Positions 8,664-17,635 of a stretch of 64,000 nucleotides of DNA are shown piece by piece (within the stretch, counting starts at the first letter, position 1; each line of letters starts with the position of its first letter). The position numbers and the translations under genes were made by a program. The notes under the pieces were generated by a model. The model was not told where the DNA came from, did not search any database, and saw only the letters and a list, made by a program, of their open reading frames with translations. Origin of the DNA: Variovorax sp. 54 (GTDB lineage: Bacteria > Pseudomonadota > Gammaproteobacteria > Burkholderiales > Burkholderiaceae_C). The stretch covers positions 2,170,001-2,234,000 of the forward strand of contig NZ_PEFF01000001.1 in assembly GCF_002754375.1 (NCBI RefSeq), given 5' to 3'.

Positions 8664-9569
8664 TCAGCGGAGGTAATGGTCGACGAGCAGCGCCGCGAAC
8701 AGCACGCTCAGGTGGATGAGCGAAAACCGGAAGGTCTTGCGCGCCAACGCGTCGGAGTAGTTGCGCCACAGCGCGAAGGCATAGCCGGTGAAGCCGATGC
8801 TCACGCCGATGGCCACGGCGAGGTAGAGCCAGCCGCTCATGCCGTAGATGAACGGCATCAGGCAGGCCGCGAACAGAATGAAGGTGTACAGCAGCACCTG
8901 CAGCCGCGTGAACTCGTTGCCGTGCGTCACGGGCAGCATCGGCAGGCCGGCCTTGCGGTAGTCCTCGACGCGGTACAGCGCCAGCGCCCAGAAGTGCGGC
9001 GGGGTCCACAGGAAGATGATCAGGAACAGGATCAGCGCTTCGGGACCGACGTCGCCCGTCATGGCCGACCAGCCCAGCACCGGCGGCATGGCACCCGAGG
9101 CGCCGCCGATCACGATGTTCTGCGGCGTCAGCGGCTTCAGGATGACGGTGTAGATCACCGCGTAGCCGACAAAGGTGGCGAAGGTGAGCCACATGGTCAG
9201 CGGGTTGACCGTGAACCACAACAGCGCCGAACCGGCCGCGCACAGCAGCGCCGAGAACACCAGCGCCTGCATGTCGCTGAGCTGCCCGCGCGCCGTGGGG
9301 CGCCAGGCGGTGCGCTTCATCTTGGCGTCGATGCCCTTCTCGACCAGGCAGTTGAACGCCGCTGCCGCGCCGGCCACGAGCCAGATGCCGATGCAAGCCA
9401 GCACGCCGCGCTGCACGTCGGCCCACGACGGCAGGCCGGGCACGGCCAGCACCATGCCGATGAGCGCGCAGAACACGATCAGCTGCACCACGCGCGGCTT
9501 GGTGAGCGCGTAGAACTGGCGCAGCACGTTGGCGGTGCTGGTGTGCTGAACGGGGATCGGGGTGCTCAC
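8664..9569 (-). CDS. ctaB: Protoheme IX farnesyltransferase (heme O synthase)
   Basis: 301-residue polytopic membrane enzyme that adds a farnesyl group to heme b, the first step to heme A for the oxidase. The prenyltransferase region appears as [16 protein letters not shown], followed later by the conserved [17 protein letters not shown]. The start is GTG at 9567-9569, which overlaps the ctaA stop as GTGA, so translation is probably coupled. An open frame continuing upstream to 10709 is an artefact of the high GC content. Confidence 0.95.
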   Translation of the reverse strand: MSTPIPVQHTSTANVLRQFYALTKPRVVQLIVFCALIGMVLAVPGLPSWADVQRGVLACIGIWLVAGAAAAFNCLVEKGIDAKMKRTAWRPTARGQLSDMQALVFSALLCAAGSALLWFTVNPLTMWLTFATFVGYAVIYTVILKPLTPQNIVIGGASGAMPPVLGWSAMTGDVGPEALILFLIIFLWTPPHFWALALYRVEDYRKAGLPMLPVTHGNEFTRLQVLLYTFILFAACLMPFIYGMSGWLYLAVAIGVSIGFTGYAFALWRNYSDALARKTFRFSLIHLSVLFAALLVDHYLR

Positions 9570-10798
9570 GCGGTGGCTTTCTTCGGGTTGGGGGTGCCGC
9601 GCGCATTGTCGACGGCGCGCGGAATCGGTGCAGCCGATCCAGCGGCAACGCTTTCGCGGCGGCTCTCGCACAGCGCCCAGGTCAGGGCCACGGCCAGCGC
9701 CGCGGCGCCGCCGGTGTGGAGCACAGCCGCGGCCAGCGGCCAGCCGAGCAGCACGTTGCCCAGGCCGGTGGCCAGCTGCAGCAGCGCCAGGCCGGCCAGC
9801 CAGTGCGCCTGCGCGCGCAGCGCCTCGAGGCGGCGCAGGCGCCAGGCCAGCAGGCCGAGCGCCACGAACACGGCGTACGCCATGAGGCGGTGCGCGTAGT
9901 GGATGGCGGTGAGCGCGGAAAAGTCGAGCGGCTGGCCGTCGCCGGTCACGCCGAGGTGGCGCCAGATCTCGAAGCCCTGCACGAAATTCATCGGCGGCCA
10001 CCAGCTGTCCTGGCAGGTCGGGAACTGGGTGCAGGCCAGCACCGCGTAGTTGGTGCTGACCCAGCCGCCGAGCGCGATCTGCAGCACCAGCAGCACCGCC
10101 GTGGCGATCAGCCCGTTGCGCAGGGCCGGCGACACGGCCGTGGGCAGGCGCTGCGCCGCCACCTGGCGGTAGCGCACGGCCTGGATGCACAGCAGCGCGA
10201 GCAGCACGATCGCCCCCATCAGGTGCATCGTGACGATGGCGGGGAACAGCTTCCAGGTGACGGTCATGGCGCCGAAGGCGCCCTGCAGGCAGACCCAGAC
10301 CAGCGTGGCCGCGGGCCACCAGGGGCTGAGCACGACGTGGTGGTGCGCGCTGTCGACCGGCGGCGCAGGCTGGCGGCGCTGGCGGCGGCGCACGATCCAG
10401 GTCGCGCCCGCGAGCGTGAGGATCAGCACCCCGACGCCAGTCGCGAGGTAACGGTGGACCATCTCGATCCAGGCCTTGCTGTGCGTCACCGGGCCGGTCG
10501 GCTGGGCCGCCTGCGCCATGGCGATCTCGTGGCGCGCGCCGGCCGGGCTGGCGTTGCCGTAGCAGCCGGGCCAGTCGGGGCAGCCCAGGCCCGAATCGGT
10601 GAGCCGCGTGAAGGCGCCGAACAGCGTGAGGTCGAAGGTGAGGAACAGCGTGAGCACGGTCAGCGCGTGCAGCCGCCGCGCGGGGCCGGAACCGGCGTTG
10701 CGGCGCCACACCCAGAGCAGCGGGCCGAGCGCGAGCAGCACGCCGGCGGCCATCATCCAGGCGATCGGCGTGAGGTCGTAGAGGGAGCTCGTGTCCAT
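9566..10798 (-). CDS. ctaA: COX15/CtaA heme A synthase
   Basis: 410-residue inner-membrane protein with about eight hydrophobic segments. It oxidises heme O to heme A, the step after ctaB. Conserved elements include [19 protein letters not shown] near the N-terminus and [16 protein letters not shown], both carrying heme-contact residues, with further histidines in the second half. ATG 10798 is used; the frame is open further to 10894 but that part is not family-like. It overlaps ctaB by 4 bp. Confidence 0.95.
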   Translation of the reverse strand: MDTSSLYDLTPIAWMMAAGVLLALGPLLWVWRRNAGSGPARRLHALTVLTLFLTFDLTLFGAFTRLTDSGLGCPDWPGCYGNASPAGARHEIAMAQAAQPTGPVTHSKAWIEMVHRYLATGVGVLILTLAGATWIVRRRQRRQPAPPVDSAHHHVVLSPWWPAATLVWVCLQGAFGAMTVTWKLFPAIVTMHLMGAIVLLALLCIQAVRYRQVAAQRLPTAVSPALRNGLIATAVLLVLQIALGGWVSTNYAVLACTQFPTCQDSWWPPMNFVQGFEIWRHLGVTGDGQPLDFSALTAIHYAHRLMAYAVFVALGLLAWRLRRLEALRAQAHWLAGLALLQLATGLGNVLLGWPLAAAVLHTGGAAALAVALTWALCESRRESVAAGSAAPIPRAVDNARGTPNPKKATA

Positions 10799-10820
10799 GA
10801 GACGGTTGTTCGTGCGGGGC

Positions 10821-11504
10821 TCAGCGGCCCGCTTCGTCCCACGAGGACGAGGCGCGCAGCAGGCGGTCGATGTCGCGCTTGGCGCGGCTCGCACCGGCGG
10901 CGTCCATGCGGGCCGGGAAACGCATCATCCAGTTGCCCATCGGATCGACCACGTAGAGGTGCTCGGACAGTGTGTGGCCCTTCACGGGCGCGAGCCAGCG
11001 GGCGAGTTGGTCGGCCGGCACGCGCAGCACGGTCGCGCCGTGCAGGCCGTTGGTCAGGCGCTCGGGCACGGGTGCCGCGTCGCTCACGAGCCAGACGCGG
11101 TCCAGGCGGTCTTTTTCGCGGCCCAGGCTCTCGCGCAGCTGGCGCTGCAGGTACAGCTGCTGCTCGCACAGCGCGTCGCAGGCCGCATCGGCCACCGCCA
11201 CCAGCAGCCACTGGCCCTTGAGCGTGGCCAGCTCGACCGGCGCGCCGTTGCGGTCGGTCGCCGTCAGGCGGGGCATCTCGTGCTGTGGATCGATCAGCTC
11301 GCCGTACACGCTGCGGCCCTCGGGCCGGATCACGTAGTAGGTGAAGTACGAGGCGATGACGGGTGCCGCACACATCAGCAGCACGGCGATCATCTTCCAG
11401 CGCCCGTGGACCGTGCGACGGTTCTCGGCGGCGTCGAGCGCCTGGCCCGGCGACGGCATCGAGTGCACGGTCAGGCCCAGCGGCTCGTCAGAGGCCGCGG
11501 CCAT
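10821..11504 (-). CDS. SCO-like membrane-anchored thioredoxin-fold protein of the cox cluster
   Basis: 227 residues with one transmembrane segment (about MIAVLLMCAAPVIASYFTYYV) and a periplasmic domain. The sequence LTATDRNGAPVELATLKGQWLLVAV is followed by a C-D-A-L-C pair, the same spacing as the copper motif of SCO proteins, and then by TVLRVPADQLARWL and LYVVDPMGNWMMRFP. It lies between SURF1 and ctaA, a position held by a conserved hypothetical protein in Burkholderiales, so a role in copper or redox handling during oxidase assembly is likely but inferred. Start alternatives are 11504 (17-bp overlap with SURF1) and 11558. Confidence 0.8.
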   Translation of the reverse strand: MAAASDEPLGLTVHSMPSPGQALDAAENRRTVHGRWKMIAVLLMCAAPVIASYFTYYVIRPEGRSVYGELIDPQHEMPRLTATDRNGAPVELATLKGQWLLVAVADAACDALCEQQLYLQRQLRESLGREKDRLDRVWLVSDAAPVPERLTNGLHGATVLRVPADQLARWLAPVKGHTLSEHLYVVDPMGNWMMRFPARMDAAGASRAKRDIDRLLRASSSWDEAGR

Positions 11505-12366
11505 CGCGTGCGCGGCGCCGCGCGCGCCGGAAGGGGGAGATGAATTGGAACCAGACATAGAGGATGACAACGAGGGCCGACAGGCCGAACCACTGGAATG
11601 CGTAACCGTAGTGCCTCTCGAGGCCCAACGCCGGGGCCGGCCAGTCGCGCTGCAGGCCCTCGGACGCCGGCCCGCTCTGCTGCAGCGACACGTCGGTACG
11701 CAGCGGCAGCTGGGTCTCGGCACGGAATGCCTCCAGGTCGAGATTTTGCCGGATGGGGGAAGACCCCTGAATGCCCGGTGCCGGAGCGGTGGGGCCTGAC
11801 GCCGCCGGGGCCGGCGCGGCGGCCGATGCGGCGGGTGCCGGTGCAGCCTTGCCGCCGAGCTCGAACAGATGGCTCGGCGGCGGCTCGATCAGCGCCGTGA
11901 GTTCGACGATGCCGGGCGGCGTCTCGACCACGCCGAGCTGCGTGCGGTCGACGAAATTGCGCTGCACCCAGCCACGCTGGACCATCACGGTCTGCTCGCT
12001 GCCTTCGAGCGCGAACGGCGTCAGCACATAGAAACCCGGCGTGCCGTGCATCTGGCGGTTGTCCAGGTAGACCGTCTGCGCCGTGAGCCACAGGCCGCGC
12101 AGCTGCACCGGCCGGTGCAGCTCGCCGACCGCTTCGCTCAGTGCCAGGAACTCCGCCTGCGACAGCGGGGGCTTTTGCTTCTGCGCATCGATGCGGGCCT
12201 GCAGCGCTTCTTTCTGCGCGGCGCGCGAGAGCTGCCAGCGGCCCAGCGACACGGTGGCTGCCAGCGCCAGCACGGCCGCCAGCGTGACGATCAGGAAACG
12301 GCCCCGGCCCGTGCGGCGGCGCGGCGTGGCGGAGGAGGAAAGGGATTCGGGGGGCTCGGGGGTCAC
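11488..12366 (-). CDS. SURF1 family cytochrome oxidase assembly protein
   Basis: 292 residues with two terminal membrane helices, one near residues 25-40 and one near the C-terminus (YAFQWFGLSALVVILYVWF), flanking a periplasmic domain. SURF1 hallmarks are the N-terminal SLGRWQLSRAAQKEAL and the motif DNRQMHGTPGFYVLTPF with MVQRGWV. It assists heme A insertion into subunit I. An Ala/Pro-rich insertion lies in the middle (about residues 165-200). The start is taken as GTG 12366 because no suitable ATG exists between it and the conserved region. Confidence 0.9.
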   Translation of the reverse strand: MTPEPPESLSSSATPRRRTGRGRFLIVTLAAVLALAATVSLGRWQLSRAAQKEALQARIDAQKQKPPLSQAEFLALSEAVGELHRPVQLRGLWLTAQTVYLDNRQMHGTPGFYVLTPFALEGSEQTVMVQRGWVQRNFVDRTQLGVVETPPGIVELTALIEPPPSHLFELGGKAAPAPAASAAAPAPAASGPTAPAPGIQGSSPIRQNLDLEAFRAETQLPLRTDVSLQQSGPASEGLQRDWPAPALGLERHYGYAFQWFGLSALVVILYVWFQFISPFRRARRRARDGRGL

Positions 12367-12402
12367 TGGAGCGGACGGGGCGTGCGGCCGATAATGCGGG
12401 TC

Positions 12403-12624
12403 ATGAAATACTTCGTCGCCCTGATCTTTCTGGGCATCTTCGCGAGCCTCGGCTTCGCGCTCTACTTCATGCTGAAGGACGGTCGCGACGGGCAAAACAA
12501 GCGCGGCGGCATGGCCCGCGCCCTCACCTTTCGGATCGGCCTGTCGGTCTTTTTGTTCCTGTGCATGCTGCTGGCCTGGAAACTCGGCTACATCCAGCCC
12601 ACCGGGCTCCCGCTCGGAAAGTAA
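12403..12624 (+). CDS. Twin transmembrane protein (DUF2909)
   Basis: 73 residues with two membrane helices (residues 3-23 and about 43-63) separated by a charged loop with KDGRDGQNKRGG. This matches the DUF2909 family found in betaproteobacterial oxidase clusters. It is the only plus-strand gene inside the cox run, divergent from SURF1 with a 36-bp gap and convergent with ctaE. An in-frame ATG 9 nt upstream (12394) is an equally possible start. Function unknown. Confidence 0.8.
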   Translation: MKYFVALIFLGIFASLGFALYFMLKDGRDGQNKRGGMARALTFRIGLSVFLFLCMLLAWKLGYIQPTGLPLGK

Positions 12625-12653
12625 CAGATGGTGCTCGTTCCACGAGAACCATG

Positions 12654-12680
12654 AAAAAGGCGCCTTACGGCGCCTTTTTT
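12654..12680. terminator. Bidirectional intrinsic terminator between DUF2909 gene and ctaE
   Basis: Perfect inverted repeat AAAAAGGCGCC (12654-12664), loop TTAC, GGCGCCTTTTT (12669-12679). It has an A tract on one side and a T tract on the other, so it can stop transcription from both strands. It separates the plus-strand DUF2909 gene from the minus-strand ctaE and implies that the genes downstream of ctaE are partly insulated or have their own promoter. Confidence 0.9.
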
Positions 12681-12704
12681 CTGGAATGCCGAGAGGTTTG
12701 TCGC

Positions 12705-13586
12705 TCAAAGCCAATAGACCAGCACGTAGAGACCGAGCCAGACCACGTCCACGAAGTGCCAGTACCAGGCGGCGCCTTCGAAGCCGAAATGACGCTCGGC
12801 GGTGAAATGACCCTTCTGCAGGCGCAGCGTGATGAACAGCAGCATCAGCATGCCGATGAACACGTGCAGGCCGTGGAAGCCGGTCAGCATGAAGAAGGTC
12901 GAACCGTAGGTGCCCGACGTGAGCTTCAGGTTCAGTTCGGTGTACAGGTGGAAGTACTCGTAGCCCTGCACGCCCAGGAAGATCACGCCCAGCAGCACGG
13001 TGAGCCACATGAAGCGGATGCACTGTGCACGGTGGTCGGCACGCAGTGCGTGGTGGGCGATGGTCAGCGTCACGCCCGAGCTCAGCAGCAGCGCGGTGTT
13101 GATGGTCGGCAGCCAGAACGGGCCGACGGTCTGGAACGGCTCGATGATGCCGGCCGGCGAACCGGTGACACCCGCGGCAACGCTGGGCCACACGGCCTTG
13201 AAGTCGGGCCAGAGGATCGCGTTGTCCAGGCTGCCGAGCGTCGGCAGCGCGTGGGTGCGGGCCCACCACAGCGCCGTGAAGAAGGCGCCGAAGAACATCA
13301 CTTCCGAGAAGATGAACCAGCTCATGCTCCAGCGGTACGAGAGGTCGATCTTGTGGCCGTACTGGCCGCTCTCGCTCTCGCCGATGGCGGCACGGAACCA
13401 CACGAAGAGCGTGCCGAGCCAGATCACCATGCCCAGCAGCAGCGACCAGGCGCCCCACTGGTGGCTGTTGATCCATTGCCCCGCGCCGAGGATCACGAAG
13501 AACAAGCCGATCGCGGACACGACCGGGTAGGCCGAGGGTCCGGGCACGAAGTAGTAGGGCGTGGTGCCGTGGGTGGTTGAACTCAT
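12705..13586 (-). CDS. ctaE: Cytochrome c oxidase subunit III
   Basis: 293 residues with seven membrane helices. Family motifs visible are SYRWSMSWFIFSEVMFF near the first third, TALLLSSGVTLTIAHHAL, and the C-terminal FHGLHVFIGMLMLLFI with AWYWHFVDVVWLGLYVLVYWL. It is a core subunit of the aa3-type oxidase in the inner membrane. AGGAG lies a few bases upstream of the ATG. It is followed by a bidirectional terminator. Confidence 0.97.
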   Translation of the reverse strand: MSSTTHGTTPYYFVPGPSAYPVVSAIGLFFVILGAGQWINSHQWGAWSLLLGMVIWLGTLFVWFRAAIGESESGQYGHKIDLSYRWSMSWFIFSEVMFFGAFFTALWWARTHALPTLGSLDNAILWPDFKAVWPSVAAGVTGSPAGIIEPFQTVGPFWLPTINTALLLSSGVTLTIAHHALRADHRAQCIRFMWLTVLLGVIFLGVQGYEYFHLYTELNLKLTSGTYGSTFFMLTGFHGLHVFIGMLMLLFITLRLQKGHFTAERHFGFEGAAWYWHFVDVVWLGLYVLVYWL

Positions 13587-13668
13587 ATCAGCTCCTGGCT
13601 TTCTTTCTTCTCTCGATTCAATGATTCTGGAGATCGTGGTTTTTTATCTTCGGCTCAGCAGGCAGCGC

Positions 13669-13893
13669 TCAGGCGGTCGCGACCACATGCCGCACCAGCA
13701 GCACCAGCCCGACCACGAAGACGATCACTGCGGCAAACGCCACCACGATGACGTGCAGCGGATTGAGCTTGCCCAGGTCTTCCTTGTAGGCGCTGTTGCG
13801 GCGCACCCCGAAGAACGACCAGCCCACCGCCTTCATCGTGTCCCACAGCGTGGGCTTGGGGCGCGGTGCATCCGGCGGCAACGGTGAGGTCAC
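13669..13893 (-). CDS. DUF2970 family membrane protein of the cox cluster
   Basis: 74 residues with one C-terminal transmembrane helix (VIVVAFAAVIVFVVGLVLLV) and the conserved WDTMKAVGWSFFGVRRNSAYKED. Always found next to ctaG and ctaE in Burkholderiales; function unknown. Its ATG overlaps the ctaG stop as ATGA, so the two are translationally coupled. Confidence 0.88.
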   Translation of the reverse strand: MTSPLPPDAPRPKPTLWDTMKAVGWSFFGVRRNSAYKEDLGKLNPLHVIVVAFAAVIVFVVGLVLLVRHVVATA

Positions 13894-14519
13894 GAGCGCG
13901 GCTCATCGGCGACGACATGCGAAACGGCGGCCACCGGGGCCGGAGGCGTCTTGCCGCCCACCTCGAAGAAGGTGTACGACAGCGTGATGGTCTTGACGTC
14001 CTTCGAGATCTTCGGATCGATCACGAAGGCGACCGGCCACTGCTTCTTCTCGCCTGCATCGAGCGTGTACTGGTTGAAGCAGAAGCACTCGAGCTTGTTG
14101 AAATGCGCTGCGGCCTGCTGCGGCGCGTAGCTCGGGATGGCCTGCGCGGCCATGCGGCGGTTCTGCGTGTTCTGGAACTCGTACATCACCGTGTTCAGCT
14201 GGCCCGGGTGCACTTCGATGAAGCGTTCGGCCGGCTTGAAGTCCCAGAGGCCGCCGCGCACGTTGGAGTCGAACTCGACCTTGATCGTGCGGGTCATGTC
14301 GACCTGCGTGTTGTCCGGGATGCGCACGTTCTTGGCGCCGCTGGCGCCGCCCGGCACCTGGAGCTCGGAGAGCGCGAGGATGTTGATGCCGGTCATCTCG
14401 CAGATGGCGCGGTACATCGGCACCAGCGCATAGCCGAAGGCGAACATGCCGCAGGTCACCACGGCCAGCTTGCCGACCATGCGGACGTTGGCGCGGCGGA
14501 TGCGTTGGCCGAGGCTCAT
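13890..14519 (-). CDS. ctaG: Cytochrome c oxidase assembly protein CtaG/Cox11
   Basis: 209 residues with a single N-terminal membrane anchor (about residues 15-37) and a periplasmic Ig-like domain. The copper-binding pair C145-F-C147 is present in ECFCFNQ. Cox11 delivers copper to the CuB site of subunit I. The gene overlaps DUF2970 and is preceded by the 38-residue assembly protein. Confidence 0.95.
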   Translation of the reverse strand: MSLGQRIRRANVRMVGKLAVVTCGMFAFGYALVPMYRAICEMTGINILALSELQVPGGASGAKNVRIPDNTQVDMTRTIKVEFDSNVRGGLWDFKPAERFIEVHPGQLNTVMYEFQNTQNRRMAAQAIPSYAPQQAAAHFNKLECFCFNQYTLDAGEKKQWPVAFVIDPKISKDVKTITLSYTFFEVGGKTPPAPVAAVSHVVADEPRS

Positions 14520-14559
14520 GCTGTTGCTTCCGTTCGGGGTGCGATATGCGGTGGCGCGG

Positions 14560-14676
14560 TCAGCGACCGCTGAACCAGACCATGCGGGCGATGAAACCGA
14601 TGAAGAAGATCACCGCGATGGAGGCCAGCGTGAGCCCCATGCGTCGGTTGTTCTTTCTTTGTTCGGGCGTCGTCAT
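14560..14676 (-). CDS. Cytochrome oxidase small assembly protein (38 residues)
   Basis: Short frame from ATG 14674-14676 to TGA 14560-14562. The product starts MTTPEQRKNNRRMG and continues with one hydrophobic helix, LTLASIAVIFFIGFIARMVW. This matches the tiny single-pass proteins that sit between ctaD and ctaG in betaproteobacteria. It lies 40 bp after the ctaD stop and 40 bp before ctaG. It is easily missed because of its size; the protein pattern and position make it convincing. Confidence 0.8.
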   Translation of the reverse strand: MTTPEQRKNNRRMGLTLASIAVIFFIGFIARMVWFSGR

Positions 14677-14716
14677 CGTCGTGCAGTCGTTGTGCTTGTC
14701 TGGCGTGCGCGGGTGA

Positions 14717-16354
14717 TCAGCCGATCACCTTGGTAGCGGTCACGTCGAGCTTGGGCGGGTTCTCGAAGGTGTGGAACGGGGCCGGCGACGGCACTTCCCA
14801 CTCGAGGCCTTCAGCCGCTTCCCAGGGCTTTTGCGCCGCTGGCTCACCCTTGCCGCGCATCGAAGGCAGCACGATGAACAGGAAGAAGTAGACCTGGGCG
14901 AAGCCGAAGAAGAACGCACCCACCGAGGCGATGGCGTTGAAGTCGGCAAACTGCATCGGGTAGTCGGCATAGCGACGCGGCATGCCGGCCAGACCCAGGA
15001 AGTGCATCGGGAAGAAAGTGACGTTGAACGAGATCAGCGACCACCAGAAGTGGACCTTGCCGCGCGTTTCGTTGTACATCACGCCGGTCCACTTGGGCGC
15101 CCAGTAGTAGAAGCCCGAGAACATGGCGAACAGCGAGCCGGCCACCAGCACGTAGTGGAAGTGGGCCACCACGTAATACGTGTCCTGCAGCTGCGTGTCG
15201 ATCGGTGCGACCGCGAGGATCAGGCCGGTGAAGCCACCCATCGTGAACACGAAGATGAAGCCGACCGCGAACAGCATGGGCGTCTCGAAGGTCATCGAGC
15301 CCTGCCACATCGTCGCAATCCAGTTGAAAATTTTCACGGCCGTGGGCACCGCGATCAGCATGGTCGCGTACATGAAGAACAGCTGGCCGGTGAGCGGCAT
15401 GCCGGTCGTGAACATGTGGTGGGCCCACACGATGAACGACAGGATGGCGATGGACGAGGTGGCGTACACCATCGAGGCATAGCCGAACAGGCGCTTGCGG
15501 GCGAAGGCCGGCACCACCTGGCTGATGATGCCGAAGGCCGGCAAGATCATGATGTAGACCTCGGGGTGGCCGAAGAACCAGAAGATGTGCTGATACATCA
15601 CCGGGTCGCCGCCGCCGGCGGGGTTGAAGAAGCTGGTGCCGAAGTGGCGGTCGGTCAGCGTCATCGTGATGGCGCCTGCGAGCACGGGCATCACGGCGAT
15701 CAGCAGGTAGGCGGTGATGAGCCAGGTCCAGCAGAACATCGGCATCTTCATCAGCGTCATGCCGGGGGCGCGCATGTTCAGGATGGTGACGATGATGTTG
15801 ATCGAACCCATGATCGACGAGGCGCCCATGATGTGCATCGCGAAAATGCCGGCGTCCATCGAGGGGCCCATCTGCAGCGTGAGCGGTGCGTACAGCGTCC
15901 AGCCGGCTGCGGGTGCGCCGCCGGGCATGAAGAACGAACCCGCCAGCATGATGGCCGCCGGGATCAGCAGCCAGAAGCTGAAGTTGTTCATGCGCGCGAA
16001 CGCCATGTCGGATGCGCCGATCTGCAGCGGGATCATCCAGTTCGCGAAGCCCACGAAGGCCGGCATGATCGCGCCGAACACCATGATCAGGCCGTGCATG
16101 GTGGTGAACTGGTTGAACAGCTCGGGGTTCACCAGCTGCAGGCCGGGCTGGAACAGCTCGGCGCGGATCAGCAATGCAAGCACGCCGCCTATCATCAGCA
16201 TCGTGAAGCTGAACAGCAGGTAGAGCGTGCCGATGTCCTTGTGGTTGGTCGCGAACACCCAACGGCGCCAGCCGGTGGGCGCGTGGTGGTCGTGATGCTC
16301 GTCGTGTGCGTGGCCGCCGGGGGCGTGACCGTGGGGGTCGAGGACTGCGCTCAT
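14717..16354 (-). CDS. ctaD: Cytochrome c oxidase subunit I
   Basis: 545-residue heme-copper oxidase core with 12 membrane helices. The heme a ligand lies in TTMHGLIM (His87), the cross-linked His-Tyr pair in GHPEVY, CuB ligands in VWAHHMF, and heme ligands in VVAHFHYVL. It reduces oxygen and pumps protons. The cytoplasmic N-terminus holds eight histidines within residues 8-24, which is unusual for this subunit. It follows coxB by 43 bp. Confidence 0.98.
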   Translation of the reverse strand: MSAVLDPHGHAPGGHAHDEHHDHHAPTGWRRWVFATNHKDIGTLYLLFSFTMLMIGGVLALLIRAELFQPGLQLVNPELFNQFTTMHGLIMVFGAIMPAFVGFANWMIPLQIGASDMAFARMNNFSFWLLIPAAIMLAGSFFMPGGAPAAGWTLYAPLTLQMGPSMDAGIFAMHIMGASSIMGSINIIVTILNMRAPGMTLMKMPMFCWTWLITAYLLIAVMPVLAGAITMTLTDRHFGTSFFNPAGGGDPVMYQHIFWFFGHPEVYIMILPAFGIISQVVPAFARKRLFGYASMVYATSSIAILSFIVWAHHMFTTGMPLTGQLFFMYATMLIAVPTAVKIFNWIATMWQGSMTFETPMLFAVGFIFVFTMGGFTGLILAVAPIDTQLQDTYYVVAHFHYVLVAGSLFAMFSGFYYWAPKWTGVMYNETRGKVHFWWSLISFNVTFFPMHFLGLAGMPRRYADYPMQFADFNAIASVGAFFFGFAQVYFFLFIVLPSMRGKGEPAAQKPWEAAEGLEWEVPSPAPFHTFENPPKLDVTATKVIG

Positions 16355-16397
16355 GTCGTTGTTCCTTGCAATTTCTTCTTCGCGGGGCGCCGTCGGA

Positions 16398-17585
16398 TCA
16401 CTTGCCGCGCAGGGCCAGCACTTCAGCCGGTTGCACCAGCTGGCCCGTCTTGTTCGACCAGCTGTTCTTGGTGTACGTGGCCACGGCCGCGAGGTCGGTG
16501 TCGCTCAGCTGCTTCCAGGCAGGCATGGCACCGTTGTTCTGGCCGTTGAGCAGCACCATCAGCTGCACCTTGTGGTCGGAATCGGTCACCTTGGCGGCGC
16601 CGTCGAGCGGCTTGATCGGGCCTGCGCCCTTGCCGTTGGCCTGGTGGCAGGCCGCGCAGTTGGAGGCGTAGACCTTCTCGCCGCGTGCCAGCATGTCGGG
16701 CAGCGTCCAGACCTTGGTCGGGTCGTCGAGCTTGGCGGCGGCTTCCTTGCGCTTGGTGGCGACCCAGGTCGTGTAGTCGGCGGCCGAGACCACCTTCACG
16801 TGGATCGGCATGTAGGCGTGTTCCTTGCCGCACAGTTCTTGGCACTGGCCGTAGTAGTCGCCCACGGTCTCGGCACGAAACCAGGTGTCACGCACGAAGC
16901 CGGGAATGGCGTCCTGCTTGAGGCCCAGCTGCGGCACGGCGAAGGCGTGGATCACGTCGTTCGCGGTGGTGATGATGCGGACCTTCTTCTGCACCGGCAC
17001 GACCATCGGGTTGTCGACCTTGAACAGGTAGTCGTCGGGCATGACGCCCTTGGCACCGGCGTCGGACATGGCCCGCTGCGAGCTGTCGAGCGTCGAGATG
17101 AAGGCCAGGCCCTCGCCTTCGCCGTTCAGGTAGTCGTAGCCCCACTTCCACTGGTAGCCCGTGGTCTTGATCGTGAGGTCGGCGTTCGTGGTGTCCTTCT
17201 GGGCCACGAGCACCTTGGTGGCGGGCAGCGCCATCACGATCACGATGAGGAAGGGCACGATGGTCCAGATGACCTCGACCACCACCGATTCATGGAAGTT
17301 GGCGGCCTTGTGGCCCACCGACTTGCGGTGCTTCCAGATCGAATAGAACATCACCGCGAACACGGCGATGAAGATGACCGTGCAGATGATCATCATGATC
17401 GTGTGGAGCAGATGCTGCTCCTGCGCGATCTTGGTCACGCCGACCGGAAGATTCAGCTGGCGCACCGAAGGGCCGCCGGGCAGATCGTTGACTGCGTGCG
17501 CCGCGTTGCTGAACGCCGCGCCGGCCGCCAGCAACAGATTCGCCGGCCTGTACTTATTGCGCCAAATGCTCTTCATCGTGTTCAC
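16398..17585 (-). CDS. coxB: Cytochrome c oxidase subunit II with fused cytochrome c domain
   Basis: 395 residues. A signal or anchor segment comes first, two membrane helices span about residues 60-125, and then comes the cupredoxin domain. CuA ligands are visible: His213, Cys248, Cys252, His256 and Met259. The C-terminal domain is a class I cytochrome c with C310-A-A-C313-H314 and a distal Met354 in GAMPAWK. This caa3-like fusion accepts electrons from soluble cytochrome c. It is the first gene of the oxidase run, so the main promoter should lie upstream of 17585. Confidence 0.97.
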   Translation of the reverse strand: MNTMKSIWRNKYRPANLLLAAGAAFSNAAHAVNDLPGGPSVRQLNLPVGVTKIAQEQHLLHTIMMIICTVIFIAVFAVMFYSIWKHRKSVGHKAANFHESVVVEVIWTIVPFLIVIVMALPATKVLVAQKDTTNADLTIKTTGYQWKWGYDYLNGEGEGLAFISTLDSSQRAMSDAGAKGVMPDDYLFKVDNPMVVPVQKKVRIITTANDVIHAFAVPQLGLKQDAIPGFVRDTWFRAETVGDYYGQCQELCGKEHAYMPIHVKVVSAADYTTWVATKRKEAAAKLDDPTKVWTLPDMLARGEKVYASNCAACHQANGKGAGPIKPLDGAAKVTDSDHKVQLMVLLNGQNNGAMPAWKQLSDTDLAAVATYTKNSWSNKTGQLVQPAEVLALRGK

Positions 17586-17635
17586 GTTTCTTCAATTTTT
17601 CGAAAACCCAACCGTGCAGCACCGCGCGAGCCCCC

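Noticed and set aside
8664..10709. A ctaB gene extended to a 681-residue fusion
   Set aside because: The first 380 residues are the wrong frame of ctaA; the real ctaB starts at GTG 9569 with a GTGA overlap.
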